Source of the DNA: Guadua angustifolia
Lineage: Eukaryota; Streptophyta; Magnoliopsida; Poales; Poaceae
Length of the DNA: 64,000 nt
Direction of reading: 5' to 3'
Assembly (NCBI GenBank): GCA_036346375.1
Contig: CM070515.1
Location: 13,724,423 to 13,788,422, forward strand
Of this stretch, positions 35,842 through 48,025 are shown in pieces. The notes beneath the pieces were generated by a model. That model worked only from the letters and a program-made list of their open reading frames with translations. It did not search any database and had not been told where the DNA came from. How positions within the stretch are numbered: position 1 is the stretch's first letter; every line of letters starts with the position of its first letter. A program made the translations under genes and the position numbers.

Positions 35842-36037
35842 GCAGCAAATTTCACAGCTCGATATAGGATGCATTTTATACCTATACAGTATAATCAGAA
35901 CAAGAACTGGTGCAATACTGTATCTCAGTATGTGCATATGCAGCAAATTTCACGGCTCGATATTGGATGCATTTTATACCTATACAGTATAATCAGAACA
36001 AGAACTGGTGCAATACTGTATCTCAGTATGTGCATAT
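35842..36037. repeat. Recent tandem duplication, unit 98 bases
   Basis: Two head-to-tail copies (35842-35939 and 35940-36037), starting GCAGCAAATTTCACRGCTCG, differ at only two positions that I can see. The near identity points to a young duplication. Confidence 0.93.
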
Positions 36038-36579
36038 GGTGCCTATCATTTATACGTGATCTAAACCATCTACTTTTTTGTTATCATTGAACTAATGCTG
36101 TGTACCATGTTGTACCATGCATTTAGTACGCCACCATACCGGCACACAGCTAACATTTCAGACGTATGCACTTTCGTCTACCAATACATACATATATACG
36201 TTACTTCAAAATACCGACTAGGAGAGAAGCTCGACTCTGTCGAGACACGAGCATGTGCACAGCCATTCAACTTTTGGTTTGTGACGCATCGATCGATCTT
36301 TCCAACACACAGACAACAATGAGAAGAAACATATATGCATGGCTGCCTTTTGGAAAACATGGAAAAAAGTGACGGTAGTGGAACAGCTAGGGCTTTTCTG
36401 ATCTGCAGGCAAATCGCAGCACGGCGGAGGAGCTGTTTGTGTTGCACCGGCCGGCCGCGCGCAGGACTGCAGTGCCAGTGATCCCCCCAGATGATCCATG
36501 ACTGAATTTGCCACAATTACTGGGCCGAAGAGAACACCAGTTGGTCCAATGGCGCAGTCCATCTTCACGAGATATGGCA
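36038..36579. other. Intergenic, nothing recognised
   Basis: Overlapping minus-strand frames of up to 116 codons have no known domain. Confidence 0.3.
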
Positions 36580-36587
36580 GTGGAGGA

Positions 36588-37106
36588 TAGGGGTGGCAAT
36601 GGGACCCGTTCCCCGATCCCCGGCGGGGAATTCCTCTATTAGGGGACGGGTATGGGAAGAAATCGTCCTCCGCGGGGATGGAAACAGGGAAAATTATTCC
36701 CCCGTCGGGGATGGCGGGACGGGACGGGAATTTTTTCCATGAGGGACCGATTGGGGATCCAAATTTAGTTTAGTCCAATTTAGTTATTAGATTGCAAACA
36801 TATTCACTAGCCCATCATATTCACATTTTCATAAACAGGACAACATAATCTTCAATGAATGCATGCATTCTTTTTTTCCTTGTCTGTTGATATGATTTTA
36901 GAGTTAAAATGGCTATAAAAGCTCTTCTCTTGTATGAAATTTTGAGGATGAGTCTAGCAGGGCCCGATACTGACGACGGGGATGGGGACGGGAGGATTTT
37001 CTCCCCCTAGACGGGGAACGGAGATGGGGATGAGGAAAATTTTGGAATGCGGGGACGGGGACAGGGAGGCACTCCCCGGTGGGGAATGATCCCGTTGCCA
37101 TCCCTA
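36588..37106. mobile_element. Non-autonomous hAT-type element (GGGGACGG words)
   Basis: The ends TAGGGGTGGCAATGGGACCC and GATCCCGTTGCCATCCCTA are complementary. The flanks GTGGAGGA (36580-36587) and GTGGAGAG (37107-37114) are a worn 8-base duplication. Both subterminal parts are full of GGGGA, CGGGGA and their complements. The middle is AT-rich and non-coding. Confidence 0.85.
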
Positions 37107-37629
37107 GTGGAGAGGAGAAAAAAGGAACTTTTATGGTGACCGTTCCTGCACAATTTGATGGATGTGTCCCCATCCCTGACCGTACGACCAAGCTGTTTGA
37201 TTGACCTGATCAGACGGTCAGAGATCGGGATTCAGTTTGATGTTGGTGCTCACATATAGAGAAAATGAGTTAGTTTGGGTTTTGCATGGCCTTGATAGAT
37301 GGACAACCTGAACAAATTAAGGCAAAATTTGCAGCTATTCCCGTTCATTGCTTGCACTGCACTGCAATGTTGCCGGTTGCAGACGCAGCGGTGTGCTTGG
37401 ACCCCCAACCCAGACGCTGCGCGCGAGATGATGCGTGAGAGAAGAAATTAGCCGGCTGCGCTGCCCTGCGAAAAGGGTTGGCATGTGCTGGTAATTTATG
37501 CGCTGCCTCCAAAATGTGTGCCAAGTGCTTGTCTTCGATGCAGTAGATTTCTGCTTGCCTTATCTTTTCCTTCTGTTTCTCTCGTTCTAAATTTTCTCGT
37601 CACTAGATATGGATATCGGACCGGACTTT
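37107..37629. other. Intergenic, nothing recognised
   Basis: Frames are short and have no recognised domain. The stretch separates two hAT-type repeats. Confidence 0.35.
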
Positions 37630-39660
37630 TTAAGAGGCCGACCTATGCTACAGTAGGCAGAACATGATACGTATGTACTTGGATTACATCGGCACGACAC
37701 GATTGTTAGGGTCGTATCGGACTTGGTGGGCGGGCACGATAGGCAGCATGGTAGGACATACCTTGAAAGACTATGCTTACGCCGGCACGGCACATTATAA
37801 CGTTAATGGGCACGATGCAAGCACGACACGGCTTTGACACGAGTTTTTTTTAATAGTTTTCGACAAACATCATGAAAAATTTGGCAATGGAAGTGAAGTA
37901 AAAAACTACCTTAACAATTCAATAAGTATGAGACGGCTCGAGCGCTTCAAGCGCACGGAAGAAGCTAAAAGACAAGACGACTAGTTCGTCTTTCAAAGTG
38001 TTGAGCAGGTCGTAATAGAATCTATGAGCAGAGATCAATCACTATTCCGACACGCCTTTACAGTGAATGGATAAAATTTAGTTTTTTTTCTCCATATTTG
38101 TATCCACTACCTAGCCCCTTGCATCTCTGGCTTATTCCTTCTTCTTGCAATAGTACCAATAAATCAGGCCTAAACCGGTATGGCACAAAACTAGCACGAC
38201 ATACTAATAGCCGTGTCTAGGCTCGCTGGAGGCTAAATCTAGTCATGCTGATAGGGGTGGAAATTAAGCTCGAGGCTCGGCTCGGTGCGGCGAGCCGAGC
38301 GAGCCTACTAATGAGCTCGTTCGTGCGAGTCGAGTCCGAGCCGGCTCATGGCGGCTCGTTCGGCTCGTTCAAATTGAGACTTAATTTCCATACATTGTTC
38401 TCTGACAAGCACTATGCATTGTTCCAAGTTCATTTCCATACAAATTAGCATCCAACATAAAACATAAAATCCATTGTTCTACATAAAACATTGTTCTCTG
38501 ACATAGTTTTTAGGAAAAGTACATTTGCTCCAAAGTTCCCTTTGCTCACAAAATATCCATTGTGCTTGGTTGCCAAATTGTAACTTCAAAATACTCATCA
38601 AGTCATCATGTGGCCTGTGGGTACAAGAAACAATAGAGCAATCAGAACAAAATGCTTGAGCTTATTCTCTGCCTACCATTCTCAAAATGTGTAATGATAC
38701 AAGTCATACAACAAAATGCTTGAGCTTATTCTCTAACAAGGCTAGATGAGACAACAAAATGCTTGAGCTTATACTTGGACAGGCCGCATTTCAACATACC
38801 ATCCAGAGTTCCAGACATTACCATTTCAACATTCCTAGCATTTCAACATTCCTAATCCTCAAGCAAATACCCACTAGCATTTCAACATTTCAATTTGTCT
38901 ATCTAACTCACCTGGAGAGTGGAGAGTGGAGACCGAGCGAACCTTTGGAGGTGGAGGCAGAGCCAAGTAGCCGGCCAAGGCGGGAGGCTGGAACTCTGTG
39001 GTGCCATGGGAGGTCGTCTTGACGCCGACAGGGAGGTGGTGCATTGAGGAGTCTTCTTGCGAGGTGGGGCTGTGGAGGGACCGAGGAGGCCGGAGCGGCG
39101 AGGCTGGTGCATGTGTGGCTGCTTGTGAGGTGCGGGCTGTGACTCTGCTGGGAGTAGTCTGTGACTTCTTGGTGGTCAGGTGATGGTCGTGGTGATGGTG
39201 AACCCTAGCCATTGGGCGGTTGGCGTGGCGCTTGCCGAGTGGGCAACAGCAGGCGTGTGTGGTGGTGGCGTGGTGTGGGTGGCGAACCCTAGTCGACGGG
39301 GCGTCACGTGGGGGACTGGGGCCTGGCCGCCTGGGGCTCGGGGTCACATGGGGGACTGGGGCCTCTCGGTCACGGAGCGAGCGAGACAGAGCAAGTCAAT
39401 TGATTTTCAACAGGCCCACGAGCCTAACGAACCGGCTCGTGGCTCGACCAAGCCCGAGCCGAGCCTGGTTCTGAGCTCGTTACGTCCACCGAGCTAAGCC
39501 TGGCTCGGCTCGAAATTGACCGAGCTCGGACGAGCCGAGCCCAGGCTCAACTCGGCTCAATTCTACCCCTACATGCTAATAGGTTGGCTGGATCATAGCG
39601 ATGGCGGCAAAGGCCCGATCTAGGCCCATAGCCCGTCGTGCCGTACACTATAGCAAGCGT
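37630..39660. mobile_element. Outer repeat with GGCACGAC words, interrupted by a younger hAT element
   Basis: The words GGCACGACAC, GGCACGGCAC and GGGCACGA recur at 37690-37840 and 38175-38220. They return after the inserted element as GCCCGTCGTGCCG at about 39630. This is the style of another grass hAT-type family seen at 48819-49485. Its exact ends were not found. Confidence 0.5.
38252..39571. mobile_element. Non-autonomous hAT element (GGCTCG words), 1.3 kb
   Basis: The ends TAGGGGTGGAAATTAAGCTC and the complement of GGCTCAATTCTACCCCTA match. The 8-base flanks are CATGCTGA (38244-38251) and CATGCTAA (39572-39579), one difference. Both subterminal zones are crowded with GGCTCG and CGAGCC. 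A phrase CAAAATGCTTGAGCTTAT occurs three times at about 38649, 38711 and 38755. The GC-rich segment 38910-39350 stays open in several frames but shows no recognised domain. Confidence 0.88.
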
Positions 39661-40845
39661 TTGATTGATGGTATGAAACTTTGAATGGCGCAGCAGTGGG
39701 CCAGTACGCTGGGTGGTACAGTTTGTTAGAGAACAGCGACCTTTCAGGGTCTGCCTGTCACGATTCATGTTAGAACATCAAAATCATTGCATAAAAATGG
39801 AAGCAGGACTGTCCAGGCATCATTAACTCGATATTAGATTAAGGGAGACACCCGTGTAATCCTGACAAGAGAGACAGCGAGCGCGAGAGAGCTTTTGTTC
39901 AGGCATCCACGTCATCGCCTTTTTCCTTCAGCTCCGTACATCATTTTTTTTCGTCTGTCCGATCGATGTAGCAGTTGATCTTCCCTCTTGATCTGACATT
40001 CGCATTGAATAAATATTAGTAATCCGACGTCTGAGCGCTAATTTCACCCTAGTAAATGACAGTGGAGAACAGAAATGACTCGGTGTACAAATCACTCCGT
40101 CTATCAGGGCACAAAAGTGACAGAAGGGCTCGCCCTCCTGAATTCCAAGCTTACACAATCCTATCGATCGGAAACCTTGCTCATATATATGCGTAGCGCA
40201 CTAGCCCTAGCAGTGCTTCCCTTTCGTTCCCTTAAAAAAAGACGATAGCGATCTCTGAATCTTTTATCGGCCATATTTACATCTAGCTTAGATGCATGTT
40301 AATTACCAGTATACATCATGTCTTGTACATATCAAAAGCTCAAACCCATCCATTCGGAGTTAGAATCACTAGTAGTATCGTCTGGATCATCGATCCGTAC
40401 AGGTACGGGTTCAACTCTGGATGGATGATTTGTACAACGTTAGAGCCGGGCGGAGGGATCCACTGCTCTAGTCTCTAGAGTCTCCATTCGTGCGAAGCGT
40501 TCATGTGTAGACGTACCGTGTGTTCCTCCCCCATCGAATGGGGCAGCAGCGCTTAGCCGCTGTCCTGCTCATCGACCCATTGCATGCATGTATGCTAGCT
40601 CCACGCCTCCACCTACTACACATTTATCTCTGCTTGCACAGCTAGTGTACAATAGATGATAGAAATTAAATATATCTATCGAATCACTAAAGTTATTCAT
40701 GCTATTTTATTATTAGAGAAAGTATAAATAAACAGTAACTAATCTAATTCATAGGATGGAAAAAGAATAATCGAACAATATTAAATTTAGTTTATAGTAA
40801 AAAAAAACTCTTCCAGGTTACTAGCTACCGGTGATTCCTCGTACA
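39661..40845. other. Intergenic, nothing recognised
   Basis: Short frames only. No element ends were recognised. Confidence 0.35.
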
Positions 40846-40848
40846 TAA

Positions 40849-41119
40849 GAGCATCTCCAATAGATCGATTATAAGAAATATCGATGTAAATACATAGATA
40901 GCATCTGGACAAACTCTTGATGGATTAGCTATAGCATTGTCTATAAAATTAAATATTAGCCCACATGTAATAGATAATAAGTGTCTTAGAATCAGTTATA
41001 GCCTGATTATACATTAGTAGCCGATCTATATCTCTCTCCTTATTTTCTTTCTTTCACCTATATAAAATGCTGAGATAATACTTTTATAGCTAGCTGAAGT
41101 GGCACTATTAGAGATGCTC
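40849..41119. mobile_element. Tourist-like MITE (GAGCATCTCCAATAG family)
   Basis: The ends GAGCATCTCCAATAG and CTATTAGAGATGCTC are complementary with one mismatch. TAA flanks both sides (40846-40848, 41120-41122). This is a standard PIF/Harbinger MITE structure. Confidence 0.93.
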
Positions 41120-41122
41120 TAA

Positions 41123-42734
41123 GACGGACGAAAGGGCACGCGGGTCAATCTGCGGCAGCGGCGGGTGCGTACGCGCCAAGCCAAGCTGCCACATGCGGGC
41201 TGCGGCACGGCAGGGACGCGGCGCGTAGGACCGAGCGCTGGTGAGCTGCGCCGTGAGCTGGTACGGTGCGTGCGGCGTACGCGCCCCCACAACCCAGCGA
41301 GAGAGAACGCGCCGGTCTCTGCTTGGACTATTTGGGTACCGGAGGCCGGAGGGGCGAGCACTCTGGAACCCAGGCCGCTTCTCGTCGCGCGAAGCGGTGG
41401 TGGTGGTGGTGGTTATTTCGGCGCATGAAACGCGCCTGCACCGACGACGGACAAGTTCTTGAGCGGGCGGGCTGTGCCGAGGCCGTCTTCGCGTAGTTCT
41501 GTGATTTCGGCTTCGTTTGCGCCGCGTTTGGTCGTGGGCTTTCCACATTCCGCCCGGTGAGCCTCGTGATCGAACGGGGGCGGAGCCTCTCTTGACGTTA
41601 CAAAAATAAAGGGTTGCGTTAAAAGGCCATATTTTGTGCTTCGTCACATCACGATTGACAAAATCGAAGGCCCATTAGTACGTGACGATCGTTACCCTTC
41701 CTGCGTGCTCTCTGCGAGCTGGCTCAGTTTGAATGGCTTCAGATAATCAGATGTAGAGTAGCAAAGGTAATCGATTCCTCTGATGATCTTGTTGTGTTTG
41801 GAATGATGCATGCCTTAAGTCCTTTTCAACAAGGCAGGCAAATGAGGCTCTGGTACTTTTGGACGAAACATAAACCGCCAAAAGGTGTTTAATTAATCTG
41901 CACATTACATTATCCGCCCAAAGCGAGTCAAGATTCGAAACCATGGATAGCATTTGACTGGATATCCCACATGCCTAACCCACCAAAGTCAAAACTCAAG
42001 AGGTAGTGCTTGTCTTGTGGCCTCGGTGCCTTCTGAGAACAATCTGCACGCCGCACCCTGTCCACTCAGTTGGCCTTCTTGCCCTCCCCATCAAAGCTAG
42101 ATCTTCCAAACGAAACTTTTCATCTTGATGCTTCGAGGAGGGAACATCGACACAGGCCGTTCCAGGCCATGCACTCCAGAGACCATATGCAGGTAGGAAG
42201 TCTATGGCCATGTAGTTTTCGTCCGTTGGGCCTTGGGCGATTGAATTAAATGACGATGGAGTGGTTGGATACAACATTAGAAAAGAATATCCAAATATTC
42301 CCGAGAGAGAGAAACGAAAAAGATTCCGTCACAAATCCGCCCAGCCTAAAGGGGACAATAGCATGTGACAGCAATTGGACAATGGCAATGTCAAAAACCT
42401 TATCCTTTCGCAATCCGCAAGAGCCAAATCGCAATTTCCGGTCCCTTTTCCCCATGATTCTCCAGGCGATTTCCAATTTCTCTCCTTTCTCGTCCGCGTT
42501 TTTTATTTGGGGTTCTTGGGATTAGATTCCTCACTATGTCCGCTCGACATCTTTGACCATCCGTTCCCTAGCTAGCTACCGTCTGTGTGGGTTAGGCTAT
42601 TTTGGACCGGCAGGATGAGTCACGTCTCACGTCAGCTCAAGCGCAGCCGCCCACTCTCATGAGATTTTTCTTTCCAGAAGCTTTATTCAAGAACTTCTTG
42701 TGTGATTTATGTTGGTGAATTACGACTTGACAAC
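41123..42734. other. Intergenic with a GC-rich island, no gene recognised
   Basis: The section 41120-41580 is GC-rich, and its many overlapping frames on both strands are compositional; a GGT run lies near 41397-41412. A 93-codon minus-strand frame at 41996-42277 contains LPAYGLWSAWPGTACVDVPS and FRLEDLALMGRARRPTEWTG. Its composition is protein-like and it could be a gene or exon fragment, but I do not recognise it. Confidence 0.35.
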
Positions 42735-42737
42735 TAA

Positions 42738-42937
42738 GGGTGTGTTTAGTAAGGATGTGTAAGGGAGCTAAAAAAAATCTACTCCCCATCTGATTTATAA
42801 CCTTCTAGTTGTGAACCTTCCCACCAAGTTCATAACTATTTCTCAGACAGGAATCACTTCCATCAGAGAATCGATTCCATAGAGAATCGAAAGCTGGAGC
42901 TGAAGAATCAGGATTTGAAGCTCTGCTAAATAGACCT
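42738..42937. mobile_element. Tourist-like MITE, 200 bases
   Basis: The ends GGGTGTGTTTAG and CTAAATAGACCT are imperfect complements. TAA flanks both sides (42735-42737, 42938-42940). Its right half includes AAGCTGGAGCTGAAGAATCA, as in related MITEs. Confidence 0.75.
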
Positions 42938-42940
42938 TAA

Positions 42941-45654
42941 GATTAAGATACCTCAGCCTGTATATTTCCCTTGTTCAAGAATGCCTAGTAGACGTACCTG
43001 CGCAATATCCAGATCTTCAGATACATAGTGTCCAACATGGCATATATATAGCTTGTTGTTTGCTTAACAAGACAAAGACCAAAGCTGGCGTGGACGGATG
43101 AAATGGACACATCCATCCTGTGACAGAACAGAAGGCTGCTACAGACAAGCTCGCCCTGTATTTCTTCGTTGCATTGCATGCATTGAATTGCAAACCAATC
43201 ACAAGACAAGATAGACAGAGACCTCACATGACATATGGTGCAACAAGAGGTGAAGATAAGTGGGGGACAAACCATGGGATGGACCGTGATCCACGGCAAA
43301 AGCTTTGACGAAGCCTCAAGCTGGAACGACATTAATTAGTCGCAAAAATGTTTTACCACAAACTCTTATTTTCCTTTAAATAGATAGAATATATACTTTA
43401 AGCGTTGAAGCCAGAAGTAAGCAGCTTTCTGATAGGTGCTTTGGGTTTTAAAATAACACATGAATTTTTAGGCCGACACATAGTGACTGATGATAGGGCA
43501 TTTTTAAAAAAAAGAAAGAGCTGATTACAAAATTTACACGCATGCTACAAGCGCATACGAGAAAATAGAGGGAGTTATGAATCAAACTCATGATGGTCTT
43601 TTGTGTTGGTACATGCTCTAACAGTCTTGGTGGATATGCTAATTATTAATCAACTGCCGCTTGGTTAATTATGGTTGTTCACGAATCATAATCCTTGACC
43701 CAAATCCAACCGCACAAACAATTCCCTTTCTTTTGACAGCACCACTGGGGGAACAAAATTATTAAGCGTACAAGATGCTTGGAATATCTCTTCGCCAACA
43801 CCCATACACGAAAAGTCACCGATAAGCTTACAATTAACCACACTAACGTTACTTACTGTTTGACTTAAAATAATGGCTACACTTCGCGTACCGATCGACC
43901 TCTTCCATCCTACTGATCAAATAGTAGCCTGAGCTGAGGATACAACTACTACTAAGTAATGTCTAAACGCACCGGAAATTTCAGACCTTTGTTTTACATC
44001 AAGGAAATTTGACAGAGTTGGCCAGGTAATTTTGGATTGCTTTTGGTTACCGGCATGATTTTATTTTTCTTTTTTGAGAGAAAAGGTATGAGTGTATGGC
44101 TGATTAAAAAGTGTTAAGTGCCTTAAGGCTACGAAAGTTTTCAGATATTTCCATGTTTGTTTTGTGAATTAAATCCCTAAAACACAAAGGGCATGCGAAT
44201 AATTAAGACTAAGATGGGAATCTCTCGAAGATTGCCCAACATTGGGCACCACCAGACATGCATGCACGGCTTATTGCAATTTGCTAGTACAGGCCTACGT
44301 TGATTCAGACCAAGACTAGAGAAAAACAAATGCTAACGCCAACTGGGGTCAAGATACATAGCGTATGAAGATTAGCGCTTGGTCATTATGTTTATCCATC
44401 CATGTCTCTAGTCAGATTATAAAAACAATAATCCGGAAGCATGCACGGTGATTAGTTACTAAAACCAATAAATCAAACCAAAGACTGAAAGCGGTTGCTG
44501 TATAAAATAAGCTAGGCAAATTCGGTTCATCTTCTCAGCCAGATGACTGTTCCTAGCGGCAGAGATGAGCTCAAAATATACAGTGCGTGCTGCTAAAGGG
44601 CTTGTTTGGGGAGCTGTGCTTCAGTTTTGGGCCAAAAGCTCCCTAAGCAGCAGATTCTAAAGCATTTGGGAAGTTAAATCATGACAAACTGCAAGCTGGC
44701 GAGAGGAGTTTTTGGTTGTGGCAACACCACCTCCCACCTCGGTCGCTCTGCCTTCTCGACCTTCGCCACCCCGCCTCGCCGTCTACACGTCACCTCCCCA
44801 CTCGAATGCCGCTGTACTTCGCTATATTGTTACCTTCCCGTTCGGTTGGCCTCCAAAAGCTACATCTACAACAATCAGTTTGCTAAACAACATGACAAGA
44901 AAAGTCATAGTTGTTGAATTCTGATTCTTTCTGTACTTAACAAAAGCCAGCAGTTTTTCAATCCAGCTACAGTTCTCTGAATAGAGCCAAAACCTGATGA
45001 CTGTTGAAATGTAAAACCGCTGGCCAATTCTTGGATCAACAACACCGGAGGAGCGGCGGCGGCATCTACTGCCTGTGGTCCGTCACGGCGTCACCCTCTT
45101 ACCACCATCCAGGAAATCTACAACCTGCACGTATACTACTCTCATTTGTCATCCTAAACCACGCGCCACGCTTCTGCAAACAGCACCACAGCCACAAATG
45201 AACCAACAGACCAAGCCACGTCCGACGTACACAGTACAGGCCCTATGTGGAATAGCTTCAGATTTTTTTCCCGTCGAAAGATATAAGTTATTTTAAACGG
45301 CTGATTTTTTTTACAGCGGAAGTTAAAAGCTGACAGCCTATTTATACTAGAAGAAAGTAAAAGGCAAAAGCCAGTTTCAAGTAACTTCTCATGATTTTAG
45401 TGGGTTAAGGTTTTAGCTTTGCTAATAAAGCCGAAAAATATTACCGCTCCTACCAAGTATAAATCCCAAATCCTATCTTTCTCATCCTCATTCTTAATCC
45501 GCACCCTCTCACACCTAAAAGATAGAAAGCTAAATATCAAACCTCTTCAGTTCAGCCGTTGAACCATACAATTATTCAACCATGCAGCCCAATCGAAATG
45601 CGTTTTTCAGAAAACCTATAGCAGTACCAAACAGGGTCATCTGTTCCTGAATAC
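42941..45654. other. Intergenic, no gene recognised
   Basis: Frames stay below 116 codons and show no domain. GGGCTTGTTTGG at 44598 and CCAAACAGGG at 45627-45636 look like opposite ends of a Tourist-type element, but the repeats agree over only about 10 bases and no duplication is clear. Confidence 0.35.
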
Positions 45655-46168
45655 CTGTCGGAGTCCCTTCCTTGTTTGGAAGTAATTTCCAATCTCCCCA
45701 TTAACATTCACCGCTACACTGCCTCCCGATATGAAGGACTGAATCCAAGAAATCCACTTGGATGAGAATCCCTTCATTCGTAAGACTTGTACCAAGAATG
45801 GCCATTTAACTTTGTCCATTTGGTTAGCCAGGAATGATAGAGTTTTTCAAAAGAAAATCATTTCTTCTCCTCTGCGAGTTACCTTTGCTATCATCCACTG
45901 ATTACGTACATAAAGGCGTGTTGCGAAGGTGGATATCACGAACTATTTTGATGGAGGCTACACATTGTTTGGTGCTGGGTGTCCAGAATTCTATTCAAAG
46001 CACGTGGGTGGCGATCTAGTCTTGGATTGCTTGTTACTAGTTTGTGCGAGGTTTCTTTTACATTTACTTTTGTGTATTGTGTGCTTATTTAAGCGGTAGG
46101 AAGGATTTTGAGGAGTTTTCATCCGATGTAATGTTTTGAAATCAATAAAGTCTTCTGTTATCAAAAAA
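45655..46168 (+). mobile_element. 5'-inverted, truncated LINE (non-LTR retrotransposon)
   Basis: The minus strand of 45655-45820 encodes part of a reverse transcriptase: DKVKWPFLVQVLRMKGFSSK, WISWIQSFISGG, VNGEIGNYFQTRKGLRQ. From 45820 the plus strand encodes the C-terminal tail, WLARNDRVFQKKIISSPLRV, with stops. A 3' untranslated part follows with AATAAAG (46143) and a short A run (46159-46166). The two pieces of one element thus face each other, the signature of a 5' inversion formed during LINE insertion. No flanking duplication was found. Not functional. Confidence 0.8.
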
Positions 46169-46716
46169 AATAATTTCGAGTTTTTTATGTATTTTTCATC
46201 TATACCTATCTCCTTCACTTATTTCTAATGTTCGAATCTAAAAATTACATCTCTTCGGAAATGGGTGGAGTATCACGCTCATACAACTACCGCGTATGGT
46301 AACGGTATACTACCTATACAACTCAACCGCGTCCATCGCGTTTTCTGTGGGCCGAACCCACCAGCGGTTGGGGGCGTGTCAAGGCCGTCTCACCGCCACC
46401 GTGGCCCCACGAGCCAGGGCGGACAGAGACCGGCCACCTCCTGCACCACGCGCACCAGCCTCGCGCGTGGACCAGGCGCATGAGCCGCGCCTAGAGTTTC
46501 GATAGCCAGTACTACTAGCTCTGAGTTGTCCCCCCACTATAGAAGACGGCCTTGCCTAGCGTGGTCTAGTCTCTTATCTTATCCTTTCCCTTCTCTCTCC
46601 TCTCACCAAGATTTCTTGTCCTCGCCTGGCTGCTTTGCTGTGGTCTGGTTCTCCCGCCGATCCATCCGTCCATACGTCGTCCGAGATTTGTTCGGATCTT
46701 GCTGCGGGCTGTGCGC
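46169..46716 (+). promoter_or_regulatory. Upstream region of the OXS3-like gene
   Basis: The sequence turns GC-rich from about 46330. A weak TATA-like CACTATAGAAG lies near 46536, and a pyrimidine-rich stretch (CCCTTCTCTCTCCTCTCACC, about 46588-46607) precedes the ATG and probably belongs to the leader. No specific factor site was assigned. Confidence 0.4.
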
Positions 46717-48025
46717 ATGTCCACGGCCGTGGCGCCTGGGATGCCGCCGGCGCACGGGTTCCGGGGGTCGGAGAAGGGGAAGGCAGAGAGGAACACTAAT
46801 GGGTTCTTTATAGAGGAGGAGGAGGAGGAGGAGGCGAGGGAGGCGCTGTCGGAGAGCTCGTCGATCGGCGCGGCGTCCTCGGACAGCTCGTCGATCGGGG
46901 ATAACTCGTCCTCGGAGAAGGGCGGCGCGGCGGCGGAGGAGGGGGAGGAGGTGGAGAGCAAGGTAAAGGGGGTGGAGGAGGGGCTGGGGATGATGGAGGG
47001 GTTGGGGACGCTCGAGTCCTTGGAGGATGCCCTGCCCATCAAGTAAGCTTATTCACCATCATCATCTTATTATTATTAGTTCATTTGCTGAGGATTTGGT
47101 TAAATTTGTCAGATTTTGTTTTGTTCTCTTGAAGATTCTCTCTGTTCTTGGTCAAAATGGCTATGCAATGTTGCTGCTGCATCTATCTTTAGGAAAAGAA
47201 ACGACTTTTTGTCTAAAAAACAAAATCAGTTTTGAGTGGTTAATGTTCCTCTGGTGAAACTATTAAGCTTTGGATCACAGTAGTGGAGCTAGGAAAAAAA
47301 AGTTGCGTTTTTCCTTCTTTTTTTTTGGGCCAAAATTTTAAAACGAAGTATACAGATAGTTGGCATCTTGCTGCTGGTCATACTGATAAAGTTCAACGAT
47401 TTTGGTGTGTGTTATCTGCTAAAAATTCAAGAAGTGATGAGCTAAAAATCTAACTTTGCATATCAGCAATACATCAAGAACATATCAAATATTGTGTATA
47501 AATTTGTAATTAATCTCCATGGAATCTATCCTGAACAAAAACTGACAATGGTTCACTCTTCTCTGATGAAATAAACACAGGAGGGGCCTCTCCAATTTCT
47601 ACGCCGGCAAGTCCAAGTCCTTCACGAGCCTCGCCGAGGCGGCGGCCACGGCGGCCGCCAAGGAGATCGCCAAGCCGGAGAATCCCTTCAACAAGCGACG
47701 GCGCGTCTTCGCCGCGTGGTCACGGCGAAGAGCGTCCTGCAGCTCGCTGGTCACCACCTACCTGCCCCCTCTCCTCGCCCCCGACCACGCCGTGGTGGAG
47801 GAGGACGAGGAGGAAGAGTGCTCAGACAACGACGAGGACCAAGAACACCAATGCATCAGCAATGGCGGCAAGAGCATGAGGGAGAAGAAGGTGCCCACAT
47901 TCCCTCCACCGAGGCTCAGCCTGCACACCCAGAAGGACGCCATGATGAGGAGTCCGAATACAACCTCCTTTAGATCTCCTAGGTCGTTCTCCCTGTCTGA
48001 TCTCCAAAATGCAAGTTATAACTAG
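46717..48025 (+). CDS. OXIDATIVE STRESS 3-like protein, two exons
   Basis: Exon 1 is 46717-47042 and exon 2 is 47581-48025, joined over an intron bounded by GTAAGC and ACACAG. The product is 256 residues starting MSTAVAPGMPPAHGFRGSEK. It has an acidic/serine region (EEEEEEEAREALSESSSIGA, residues about 33-60) and, across the splice junction, the family core LPIKRGLSNFYAGKSKSFTS with LAEAAATAAAKEIAKPENPF and NKRRR. A second acidic patch, the conserved PTFPPPRLSLHTQ and the C-terminal RSPRSFSLSDLQ follow. The K-GLS-F--GKS-SFTSL and KPENP motifs identify the plant OXS3/O3L family, nuclear proteins linked to tolerance of oxidative and metal stress and to chromatin. The frame upstream of this ATG begins only at TTG, so the ATG at 46717 was chosen. 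The gene looks intact, and the intron position inside the core motif fits the family. Confidence 0.92.

Noticed and set aside
38874..39347. 157-codon minus-strand frame inside an hAT element
   Set aside because: Low-complexity histidine/proline composition, no domain, and the opposite strand is equally open.
41108..41647. 179-codon minus-strand frame
   Set aside because: Arginine- and histidine-rich translation of a GC-rich island with a GGT run; overlapping frames on both strands are equally open.
44598..45636. A 1 kb Tourist-type element
   Set aside because: Only about 10 bases of the presumed ends match, and no TAA duplication was found.
46699..46716. TTG start six codons upstream of the OXS3-like ATG
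   Set aside because: Plant nuclear genes start at ATG in nearly all cases, and the ATG at 46717 gives a complete family protein.
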